A stretch of DNA of 9,185 nt. Origin: JAJRRA01 sp048636595. GTDB lineage: Bacteria > Pseudomonadota > Gammaproteobacteria > Xanthomonadales > SZUA-36. Positions 1 through 6,099 of this stretch are shown here, piece after piece. The notes beneath the pieces are model-generated. The model was not told the origin of the DNA. It made no database searches and saw nothing but the letters and a program-made list of their open reading frames with translations. The position numbers and the translations under genes are program-made. The first letter of the stretch is position 1, and the number at the start of each line of letters is the position of its first letter. The stretch lies in NCBI GenBank assembly GCA_048636595.1, contig JAIVWI010000121.1, positions 1 to 9,185 on the forward strand, read 5' to 3'.

Positions 1-1
1 A

Positions 2-994
2 TCGGCTTCTGAATCGGACACCCCCAATACCAAGGCTCACGAGCATTATCTGCAGGGAAAATTCTTCTACAGCCGGCGCGGTTCTGGCGACATTGAACGC
101 GCCATGCAAAATTTCCAGCAAGCACTGGAGATCGATCCGGACCTGGCCGACGCCTGGGTTGGATTGGCAAGTTCAATGATCATTCATGCCTTCAGAAATG
201 GGATTCCCTGGGAAGAAAGTGTCGCCAGGCGCAAGGAGGCCCTGGACAAAGCCATTGAACTTGACCCGAATCACGCCGAGGCGCACATTCGTCTCGCCCA
301 GCACTACCGGAGACTGTCGGAAATGGACACGGCCCGGCAGCACTATGACGAGGCCTTGCGATACGGGCAGAACAGTGCGCTCGTGCTGTCCATGGCCGCT
401 GGCGTAGCATTCCATGAAGCCAATTTCGAGCAAGCCATTGAACTGCAGATGCGCGCAGTGGCCCTGGACCCGCTGGGTTTTGCCAATCGGGAAAACCTCG
501 CAGGTTTCTTATTCCACGCCGGCCGTTTCGATGAGGCTGAGGTCGAGTTCCTCAACGCCCTGGATCTGAATCCCGCAATGTCGGATTATATTAACGATAA
601 CCTGGTACAAATCCTTGTTCTCCAGCAGCAATGTGAGGCAGCCGGGGTCCTTATACAGCAACTTCCGGAGGGCATCGCCAGGGACCAGGGCCTGGCTATT
701 TTCCATCACGTGAGGGGGCAGGAAGCCGAAGCTAATGCAGCCATTGCACGCCTTACGGCAGACCCCGGTGTCGAACCGGCAGCACGCCTTGCCGAGATTT
801 ATGCATTCCGGGGCAACCTGGACGAGTCGTTCAAGTGGCTGGATTCCGCCAGGGACAGGATATACAAAACTGGCCGGAATTCATCGGATTGGCAAGATTT
901 GAGGCTACTTTTTACCTCCCCATTCCTGCGGCCCCTGCACGATGACCCTCGCTGGGAAATGTGGTTGGCGGATCTGGAAGCCAGAGCGAGCTAG
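2..994 (+). CDS. TPR-repeat protein, C-terminal part (5' end outside window)
   Basis: The reading frame is open from the first bases of the window to TAG at 992-994, giving 330 residues with no start visible. The first internal ATG is at 104, but the in-frame sequence before it (AHEHYLQGKFFYSRR) continues the first TPR, so the true start lies upstream. Several TPR helix pairs follow, with typical endings such as ALEIDPDLADAW, AIELDPNHAEAH, AVALDPLGFANR and ALDLNPAMSDYI. The C-terminus (LRPLHDDPRWEMWL) is a usual ending for TPR regulators of this kind. The AHEHYLQGK...AMQNFQQALEIDP stretch matches in layout AFNAFLLGR...AIRYFEQAVAIDP of the regulator at 4258-6099. I therefore infer that the missing N-terminus carries a winged-helix and/or TolB-like domain. 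The TPR assignment is firm; the domain composition upstream is inference. It probably acts through protein-protein contacts in the cytoplasm. Confidence 0.85.
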   Translation, partial: SASESDTPNTKAHEHYLQGKFFYSRRGSGDIERAMQNFQQALEIDPDLADAWVGLASSMIIHAFRNGIPWEESVARRKEALDKAIELDPNHAEAHIRLAQHYRRLSEMDTARQHYDEALRYGQNSALVLSMAAGVAFHEANFEQAIELQMRAVALDPLGFANRENLAGFLFHAGRFDEAEVEFLNALDLNPAMSDYINDNLVQILVLQQQCEAAGVLIQQLPEGIARDQGLAIFHHVRGQEAEANAAIARLTADPGVEPAARLAEIYAFRGNLDESFKWLDSARDRIYKTGRNSSDWQDLRLLFTSPFLRPLHDDPRWEMWLADLEARAS

Positions 995-1002
995 AGCCAC
1001 AT

Positions 1003-1067
1003 GTAAGAGGTCGCTTGCGGCCGACCTTTTTTGAGACAGTGAAAATCGGCCGCAAGCGACCTCTTAC
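1003..1067. repeat. REPIN-like perfect inverted repeat
   Basis: Two 22-base arms, 1003-1024 and 1046-1067, are exact reverse complements separated by 21 bases. Each arm starts GTAAGAGGTCGC and contains its own small hairpin (GGTCG-CTTG-CGGCC, one G-T pair). A 5' GTAA/GTAG-like head followed by a GC-rich imperfect palindrome is the layout of REP sequences mobilised by RAYT (TnpA-REP) transposases. Two REPs in opposite orientation form a REPIN or BIME. It lies between two same-strand genes, 8 bp after one stop and 47 bp before the next start, which is the usual extragenic position. Only one copy is present here, so repetitiveness in the genome cannot be shown. Confidence 0.7.
1005..1032 (+). 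terminator. Intrinsic terminator inside the first REP arm
   Basis: On the plus strand 1005-1013 (AAGAGGTCG) can pair with 1022-1030 (CGACCTTTT) around an 8-base loop, nine pairs including one G-U. It runs straight into a six-T tract at 1027-1032. It lies 11 bp after the stop of the TPR gene and would end its transcript. In the full-length transcript it competes with the longer REPIN stem. Confidence 0.5.
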
Positions 1068-1114
1068 AGTTCGCACGCAGGCACGCTACTGCAATCGCTT
1101 GTACCATTACCCCC

Positions 1115-2959
1115 ATGGCTTATCGCTCCCCACCCGGACCTCCCGCTGACGCCACCACCCGTGGTTTCCTCGGCGTGTTCCGCTACAGCCGCCGGGCGAT
1201 GGATCTGGTGTGGACCACCAACCGCTGGCTTACGGTAGCGCTGGCCGTCCTTACCTTGCTGGCCGGCGTACTGCCGGCGGCAATGGCCTGGGTGGGGGCC
1301 TTGATCATCGACGCGGTGATCGCGGCCACCAGGGCCACGCAGGACTCCGGCGTCATTTCAATGTCTCGGGTGTTCACGCTGGTGGCCATCGAGGCGGCGA
1401 TCGTTGCGGCCCTCACTGGCGCCCAGCGCGGCATCTCCCTGTGCCAGGCGCTGCTGCGCGCCCAGTTGGGCCAGCGCGTGAACGTGATGATCCTGGAAAA
1501 AGCTTTGACGCTGGAACTGGCCCAGTTCGAGGACGCCGAGTTTTACGACAAGCTTACCCGGGCCCGGCGCGAAGCCTCGAGCCGGCCGCTGTCGCTGGTG
1601 AAGCGGACCTTCGGCCTGGTTCAGAACCTGGTGTCGCTGCTCAGCTACGGCGTGCTGCTGGTGCAGTTCTCACCCTGGGCCGTGGCGGTGCTGCTGATTG
1701 CCGGGCTGCCGGCTTTCTTTGCCGAAACGAAGTTTTCGGGCGAAGCCTTCCGCCTGTTCCGCTGGCGCTCACCCGAAACCCGCATGCAGATGTACCTGGA
1801 AAGCGTGCTGGCGCGCGATGACAACGTCAAGGAGGTCAAGCTGTTCGGGCTCGGCCCACTGCTGCTGGACCGTTACCGGGAGATTTTTGATCGTTTGTAC
1901 ATAGCGGACCGGGCGCTGGCCATCCGCCGCGACGGCTGGGGGTTTGTGCTGGGGCTGATCGGCACGCTGGCCCTGTACGGCGCCTATGCCTGGATTGCGG
2001 TTGCGGCCGTCGTCAGCCGCATCACGCTGGGCCAGATGACCATGTACCTGATGCTGTTCCGCCAGGGTCAGTCCGCGGTCTCGGCCATCCTGTCTGCAAT
2101 CGGCGGCATGTACGAGGACAACCTGTATCTTTCCACCCTGTATGAATTCCTGGAAACCCCGGTCGTGGCCACCGACGCCAGCAAGTCGCGCGGCCCGCTG
2201 CCCTATGACGGCATCCGCTTCGAAAATGTCAGCTTCACCTACCCGGGCGCCAGCCAACCTGCACTGGTGGACATCGATCTGCACATTCAGCCCGGCGAAT
2301 CACTGGCGCTGGTGGGCGAAAACGGATCCGGCAAGACTACGCTGATCAAGCTGTTGACCCGGTTGTACCGCCCCGATCAGGGCCGCATCCTGCTTGACGG
2401 CATGGATCTCAACGACTGGCAGGAAAGCGCATTGCGCCAGCGCATCGGCGTGATCTTTCAGGATTTTTCCCGCTACCAGTTCCTGGTGGGCGAAAACATC
2501 GGGGTGGGCGACGTGCGCCACTTCGACGACGAGGAACGCTGGCGCGAAGCCGCCGGCAAAGGCATGGCCGACGCGATCATCGAAGGCCTGCCGGCTGGTT
2601 ACAGCACGCAACTTGGCAAGTGGTTTAAAGATGGTCAGGAACTGTCCGGCGGCCAGTGGCAAAAAATCGCATTGTCCCGCGCCTTCATGCGTGCGGAAGC
2701 CGACATCCTGGTGCTGGACGAACCCACCGCCTCCATGGATGCCGCTGCCGAGGCAAAAATCTTCGAGCACTTCCGCAAACTCACCCAAAAGCGCATCGCC
2801 ATCCTCATTTCACACCGCTTCTCGACGGTAAGAATGGCCAGCCAGATCGTCGTCATCGAAAACGGAAGAATCATCGAACGAGGCAGCCACGAAGACCTGA
2901 TCAAACTCGACGGCCACTACGCCCGCCTGTTCTCACTGCAAGCCGCAGGTTACAAGTAG
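1115..2959 (+). CDS. ABC exporter half-transporter (fused permease and ATPase)
   Basis: This 614-residue protein has the normal length and order of a type IV (MsbA/MdlB-like, COG1132) exporter. A membrane domain at about residues 35-330 has hydrophobic segments near 37-62, 84-105, 168-205 and 272-300; an ATPase domain covers about 370-614. Visible motifs are Walker A GENGSGKT (401-408), Q-loop Gln449, signature LSGGQ (510-514), Walker B ILVLDE (531-536, Glu536 catalytic) and H-loop His567. It should work as a homodimer, or with a partner, in the inner membrane and use ATP to export a substrate. There is no C39 peptidase domain, and no partner or cargo gene is next to it, so the substrate is unknown. 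The stretch GKWFKDGQELSGGQWQK is shared with a subgroup of uncharacterised exporters. ATG at 1115 is kept although no clear Shine-Dalgarno precedes it; later in-frame starts have none either. Confidence 0.93.
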   Translation: MAYRSPPGPPADATTRGFLGVFRYSRRAMDLVWTTNRWLTVALAVLTLLAGVLPAAMAWVGALIIDAVIAATRATQDSGVISMSRVFTLVAIEAAIVAALTGAQRGISLCQALLRAQLGQRVNVMILEKALTLELAQFEDAEFYDKLTRARREASSRPLSLVKRTFGLVQNLVSLLSYGVLLVQFSPWAVAVLLIAGLPAFFAETKFSGEAFRLFRWRSPETRMQMYLESVLARDDNVKEVKLFGLGPLLLDRYREIFDRLYIADRALAIRRDGWGFVLGLIGTLALYGAYAWIAVAAVVSRITLGQMTMYLMLFRQGQSAVSAILSAIGGMYEDNLYLSTLYEFLETPVVATDASKSRGPLPYDGIRFENVSFTYPGASQPALVDIDLHIQPGESLALVGENGSGKTTLIKLLTRLYRPDQGRILLDGMDLNDWQESALRQRIGVIFQDFSRYQFLVGENIGVGDVRHFDDEERWREAAGKGMADAIIEGLPAGYSTQLGKWFKDGQELSGGQWQKIALSRAFMRAEADILVLDEPTASMDAAAEAKIFEHFRKLTQKRIAILISHRFSTVRMASQIVVIENGRIIERGSHEDLIKLDGHYARLFSLQAAGYK

Positions 2960-2990
2960 AAGCCCGCCAGCGGTCGACTCTTTTTTCAGT

Positions 2991-3018
2991 AAAAAAATGG
3001 CGCCCGGTCAGGGCGCCA
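2991..3018 (-). terminator. Rho-independent terminator for the secreted-protein gene
   Basis: TGGCGCCC (2998-3005) and GGGCGCCA (3011-3018) form a perfect 8-bp stem with a 5-base loop. Read on the minus strand the stem is followed by seven T (A tract at 2991-2997), a textbook intrinsic terminator. It sits 42 bp beyond the stop of the gene at 3060-3629. For plus-strand transcription from the ABC gene the U tract is missing, so it is mainly one-directional. Confidence 0.88.
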
Positions 3019-3059
3019 AATCATCCGCGGTGCGTCCCGTTCTCACCGCTTAAAGCTCA

Positions 3060-3629
3060 TCATTCCATCACGTGCACAGTCAGGGCCACGGTTGCGCCCA
3101 CCGGGCCACCCTCGATGCCCAGATGTGGTGCACCCGCTGCCGGGTCTTCCGGTGTAAGCAATTGGCGGGCCAGTTGCCGGCCATCAGAGTGGTTCGCTTC
3201 ACCATGGTTGATCATCAGGATCCAAATCTGTGAGCCACTGCTTGGCGTCATGCCGGAAAGCCTGTCGGAGATATGCGTTTTACCATTCCTTTTTGCGACC
3301 ACGGACCCAAAGCGCCCGAACACACCCAGGGGATCATCGCCGCCAAAGTCAGCCATCCCGCAATCACCGGGCCCCGCATCGCATTGCGATGGATCATCGA
3401 TATATATCCACCAGACTGTATAGGCATCGCCGGGCACCAGCCCCTCTGCATGCAGTTGTGCTTTCAGACCGCGGGAATCCATGCACAAATCCGCCGAGCC
3501 TGTGATGCCCATGCCCGCTGCGTCGATAATGTCCTGCTTGTCGCATTCATGCGCCATGGCTGTGTTGAGGGCAACGGTCATCGTTACCGCCGTCAGCAAT
3601 AGAATGGTGGTCTTCAAAATAGTTCTCAT
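3060..3629 (-). CDS. Small secreted protein with four cysteines, function unknown
   Basis: The product is 189 residues. A clear Sec signal peptide is present: basic MRTILK, hydrophobic core ILLLTAVTMTVAL, and a likely cut after AMA (residue 26), giving a mature N-terminus HECDK. The mature part of about 163 residues looks beta-rich, with the stretch LVPGDAYTVWWIYIDDP (64-80) and hydrophobic strands at 134-140 and 178-187. Cys29, Cys49, Cys83 and Cys90 could make two disulfides in the periplasm; SQCDAGPGDCG is the most distinctive local motif. The PGDAYTVWW pattern recalls small exported hypothetical proteins of many bacteria, but I cannot name a characterised family. No catalytic signature or lipobox is visible. 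A longer frame opens at ATG 3737, but ATG 3629 is chosen for its ribosome site and signal peptide. The DUF4242 gene lies upstream on the same strand, 232 bp away; the gap makes an independent promoter likely. Confidence 0.85.
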   Translation of the reverse strand: MRTILKTTILLLTAVTMTVALNTAMAHECDKQDIIDAAGMGITGSADLCMDSRGLKAQLHAEGLVPGDAYTVWWIYIDDPSQCDAGPGDCGMADFGGDDPLGVFGRFGSVVAKRNGKTHISDRLSGMTPSSGSQIWILMINHGEANHSDGRQLARQLLTPEDPAAGAPHLGIEGGPVGATVALTVHVME

Positions 3630-3636
3630 GTGTTTT

Positions 3637-3641
3637 CTCCT
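3637..3641 (-). promoter_or_regulatory. Shine-Dalgarno AGGAG deciding the start of the secreted protein
   Basis: Read on the minus strand, AGGAG stands 7 bases before ATG 3627-3629, and the codons after that ATG directly encode a signal peptide. This rules against the upstream ATG at 3737, whose first 36 codons run through a decayed DUF4242 tail in the wrong frame. Confidence 0.85.
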
Positions 3642-3664
3642 GCTCAAGGTTGCTTGGATCTGGC

Positions 3665-3704
3665 TCACTCTCTGGTGGCCTGATCGATTGTGGCTCTGAT
3701 TTCG
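3665..3704 (-). pseudogene. Decayed 3' end of a second DUF4242 gene
   Basis: Aligned without gaps, 3665-3704 matches the last 40 bases of the intact DUF4242 gene (3862-3901) at 33 of 40 positions. Read on the minus strand it encodes EIRATIDQATRE-stop, against EIRATIGPATSE-stop in the intact gene: 9 of 12 residues and the stop are shared. Four of the seven differences are synonymous, so the copy seems to have evolved as a coding gene before it decayed. Further upstream (3705-3740) the match fades and would need at least one frameshift; no start or body of the gene remains. The lost gene ended 35 bp before the secreted-protein start, suggesting the two were once co-transcribed (inference). Confidence 0.72.
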
Positions 3705-3737
3705 TGGCACCGCGTGCCCCGGCAATTGCTCCTGCAT

Positions 3738-3861
3738 TGCTTAATTACCGTCCATCCATGGACATATCTTTCTCCCCCCCAATAAACTACTGCTAAACAA
3801 GGGAGCAAGTACCGAAGAAACTACTAAGGTTTCACGAAGAGCCGCCTAAATATCATCCGGT
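3738..3861. other. Intergenic spacer between the DUF4242 remnant and intact gene
   Basis: No gene, terminator hairpin or strong sigma-70 promoter is evident. A minus-strand GGGGGGGAGAAAG stretch precedes an ATG, but that frame stops after six codons. The motif ATATCTTTCTC at 3764-3774 differs at one of 11 positions from the tandem repeat at 4214-4235. Two similar short stretches, AAACTACTGC and AAACTACTAA, lie at about 3785 and 3818. Confidence 0.5.
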
Positions 3862-4134
3862 TCACTCACTTGTGGCCGGACCGATCGTGGCCCTGATCTC
3901 GGCAATCGAGTTGGCGGGGAATCCGCCTTTATCTGCATGCTGCCGGATCAGGTCTTCGTTGCTTGACTGGTAGACACAGTAGATCTTGTCGTCTGTAACG
4001 TAGCTGTGTATCCATTGAATGTCGGGGCCAAGCTCCCGCAGAACGGAACATGATGTCTGTGAAATTCCCTTGAGGTCTTCGCCGCTAAACTGGCCGGCAC
4101 CGGGAATTTCCCTTTCAATTACATATTTGGGCAT
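3862..4134 (-). CDS. DUF4242 (SCO4226-like nickel-binding family) protein
   Basis: This complete 90-residue protein has the hallmark blocks of DUF4242: the N-terminus MPKYVIEREIPGAG, then QTSCSVLRELGP, IQWIHSYVTDDKIYCVY and GGFPANSIAEI. Length and block order match the family's single small alpha/beta (ferredoxin-like) domain. One member, SCO4226 of Streptomyces coelicolor, has been described as a nickel-binding protein; most others are uncharacterised. Cys29, Cys53, His43 and His66 are possible ligands but I cannot assign them. There is no signal peptide, so it is cytoplasmic. ATG 4134 is preceded by GGGAGAG with 7 bases spacing. The gene is divergent from the large regulator at 4258, with a 123-bp shared spacer. 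A decayed paralogue tail lies downstream at 3665-3704. Confidence 0.88.
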   Translation of the reverse strand: MPKYVIEREIPGAGQFSGEDLKGISQTSCSVLRELGPDIQWIHSYVTDDKIYCVYQSSNEDLIRQHADKGGFPANSIAEIRATIGPATSE

Positions 4135-4188
4135 TACTTTGCTCTCCCGTTACTGATTGCTTGCTAGTAGAATGTAACCTGGGGCCGG

Positions 4189-4202
4189 GCGAGCGTACTC
4201 GC
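4189..4202. repeat. Small inverted repeat in a divergent spacer
   Basis: GCGAG (4189-4193) and CTCGC (4198-4202) are perfect reverse complements around CGTA. The element lies between the divergent DUF4242 and regulator genes, 11 bp before the tandem 11-bp repeat. It could be an operator half or a small hairpin in either leader; a chance occurrence is possible for so short a stem. Confidence 0.35.
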
Positions 4203-4213
4203 TGATATTTCCT

Positions 4214-4235
4214 ATATTTTTCTCATATTTTTCTC
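4214..4235. promoter_or_regulatory. Tandem 11-bp direct repeat, candidate regulator binding site
   Basis: ATATTTTTCTC occurs twice with no gap, at 4214-4224 and 4225-4235, ending 22 bp before the GTG start of the regulator. An 11-bp direct repeat is about one helix turn and is the spacing used by PhoB/OmpR-type winged-helix proteins that bind head to tail. The neighbouring gene encodes a DNA-binding domain of that fold, so autoregulation and control of the divergent DUF4242 gene is an attractive inference. A weaker copy (ATATTTCCT) begins at 4205. Confidence 0.5.
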
Positions 4236-4257
4236 ATGACCAGGTGTTTTTTAAGCG

Positions 4258-6099
4258 GTGACAAGCAAAAGTAATAGATCGTTTGCGGTGGGCGACTGGC
4301 TGGTTCAGCCGGATACCAACCGCATCAGCACGGTCAACGAGACCATCTATTTGCGCCCCCAGGTGATGGAAGTTCTGGTTTACCTGGCCGGCTTGCAGGG
4401 ACAGGTTGCTACCCTCGAGTCGATCCATGACGACCTCTGGTCCGGCAAGGTCGTTTCCAGCGGCACGATCTATAATTGCATTGCCGAATTGCGCCTGGCC
4501 CTGGCGAAGGACGGCAAGAATCTCAGCTACATAGAAACCATTCCGAAGAAGGGCTACCGGCTTGCTCCCCCGGTCGTGGCGATGCCAGCGATGCCGCCTG
4601 GCAGCAGCGAAGCTTCGGTGGCGATATTGCCGCTCTTCAACCACAGCAAGGATGCGGATAATGAGTATTTGTGCGAAGGGATCGCCGAAGAAATTCTTCA
4701 CCGCCTGTCCAAGGTGAGTGGACTTAAAGTATTTTCTGCATTGACGCTGAAGGAGGAGGGTTTGGACCCTCGAGTGGTTGGCTTGCGATTTGCCGTACAG
4801 ATGGTTCTGACTGGCAGCTTGCAGCGATCGGGTCAGCGGTTGAGGCTCACCTTTCGCCTGGACAGGGTATCCAATGGGGAAACCGTCTGGTCGGATCGTT
4901 TTGACCAGAAAATTGCCGACGTTTTTGAATTGCAGGACAAGGTCGCCCGGCAGGTGGTAAACGCAATGTCTGCGACCTTTGATATCAAAGCGTCCGGAGA
5001 CTCGTTGCTGGAAGATTCCGGAACCCGGAGCCTGGAAGCCTTCAATGCGTTTCTGCTCGGCAGGCACGCGGTGTCAAAAACGACGGCGCAGAGCTATGAC
5101 GACGCCATTCGGTATTTCGAGCAGGCTGTCGCGATTGACCCGACGTTTGCCCGCGCACATTACCGCCTCTACCTGGCCAACTACATGAAGCGCAGAGAGT
5201 ATGGCGTGGATCAAAGCTTTCTCGACAAAGCGAGACTCGCTGCCGCCAATGCAAAAAAACAGGGTTACAGGCCTGCGGTGCCGTGGATTCATATTCAGCG
5301 CAGGTTATACCGGGACACCCAGCCCAATATCAGGGAACTGGCACTGGAAGCCCTGGATAAAATTCGTCATCCCGACCCGAAATGGGGAAGCTTCGCCTAC
5401 GAGCAGTTGACCTGGGTTTTACCCGCTGCCGGATATTTCAAGGCAACCCTGGATTTTGCAAAACACATGCTCGACTCTCCACTGCATAATTTCCAGGACT
5501 CGGATGCGGATGAAGAGTTGCACAGCTACTACGCTGCGGCGGGTCAAATTGAAAACGCCATCCGCCAGTTGTCGAGCATCATCCAGAAAGACCCCGCCCG
5601 CCCGTTTTTTCGGATGGAAAGGTCTAATATGTATTCACGTACCGACCAATTCGAAAACGCGAAACGTGACATCGATGTTCTGGGTGAAGGCCGGTACTTT
5701 TATCAGGCTAACGCCTTTTATTATTTCTGGCGGGACCAGCCCGACCGGGTAGCTGAATTTCATGACCGTCTTTGCGCAATTTCGAATTTGCATCCTAACT
5801 TTTTACTCTATTCATACAGCATGATCGGTGATTTTGACTCAGCGATCGAACAGTATGGGAGAGCAGTCAATTCACTTTCTCGTGCGTATGTCGATTTCGG
5901 CCCTCTGCGTGCAGTAACGAGGGCAAAATTGCCGATGTCGCTGATCAATCAACTCGAACAGCATCCGGGTTTTAAATTACTTCTTGAACAAGAGGGCATC
6001 GACGAAGCCTGGCGCGCAGAATTGATGGAGCACGTAAATGAATTAACCGGCATTACCGGGATTCATATTAATCCGGACGATGATCTTCCGCTGGTTTGA
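4258..6099 (+). CDS. Winged-helix (ToxR/CadC-type) regulator with TolB-like and TPR domains
   Basis: The product has 613 residues. Residues 9-102 form a Trans_reg_C winged helix (start FAVGDWLVQPDTNRI, LRPQVMEVLVYLA, recognition region SSGTIYNCIAELRLAL, ending YIETIPKKGYRL). Residues 118-245 resemble the TolB-like N-terminal domain of such regulators (SVAILPLFNHS, EYLCEGIAEEILHRLSKV, VLTGSLQRSGQRLRLTFRL, WSDRFDQ). TPR-like helices run from about 260 to the end (AIRYFEQAVAIDP). Unlike CadC or ToxR there is no membrane segment between the DNA-binding domain and the rest, so it should be cytoplasmic. It probably binds DNA and senses a partner through its TPRs; signal and targets are unknown. The GTG at 4258 is the furthest possible start, because an in-frame TAA lies at 4252-4254; only a weak AGG is upstream. 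The gene is divergent from DUF4242 and overlaps the permease by 32 bp at its 3' end. Confidence 0.88.
   Translation: MTSKSNRSFAVGDWLVQPDTNRISTVNETIYLRPQVMEVLVYLAGLQGQVATLESIHDDLWSGKVVSSGTIYNCIAELRLALAKDGKNLSYIETIPKKGYRLAPPVVAMPAMPPGSSEASVAILPLFNHSKDADNEYLCEGIAEEILHRLSKVSGLKVFSALTLKEEGLDPRVVGLRFAVQMVLTGSLQRSGQRLRLTFRLDRVSNGETVWSDRFDQKIADVFELQDKVARQVVNAMSATFDIKASGDSLLEDSGTRSLEAFNAFLLGRHAVSKTTAQSYDDAIRYFEQAVAIDPTFARAHYRLYLANYMKRREYGVDQSFLDKARLAAANAKKQGYRPAVPWIHIQRRLYRDTQPNIRELALEALDKIRHPDPKWGSFAYEQLTWVLPAAGYFKATLDFAKHMLDSPLHNFQDSDADEELHSYYAAAGQIENAIRQLSSIIQKDPARPFFRMERSNMYSRTDQFENAKRDIDVLGEGRYFYQANAFYYFWRDQPDRVAEFHDRLCAISNLHPNFLLYSYSMIGDFDSAIEQYGRAVNSLSRAYVDFGPLRAVTRAKLPMSLINQLEQHPGFKLLLEQEGIDEAWRAELMEHVNELTGITGIHINPDDDLPLV

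Noticed and set aside
1769..2284. 171-codon minus-strand frame inside the ABC exporter gene
   Set aside because: Antisense shadow of a strongly conserved coding region; composition is low in hydrophobic order and there is no ribosome site.
2973..2997. T6 and A7 tracts as a plus-strand terminator of the ABC gene
   Set aside because: Only a three- to four-pair GC stem precedes the T6 tract; the strong hairpin at 2998-3018 has its T tract only on the minus strand.
2656..3423. 255-codon plus-strand frame spanning the end of the ABC gene and the secreted-protein gene
   Set aside because: It runs across two genes with clear motifs and a terminator; its translation is Arg/Pro/His-rich noise.
4234..5067. 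277-codon minus-strand frame opposite the regulator's N-terminus
   Set aside because: The opposite strand encodes a clear winged-helix domain; the antisense product has no recognisable domain.
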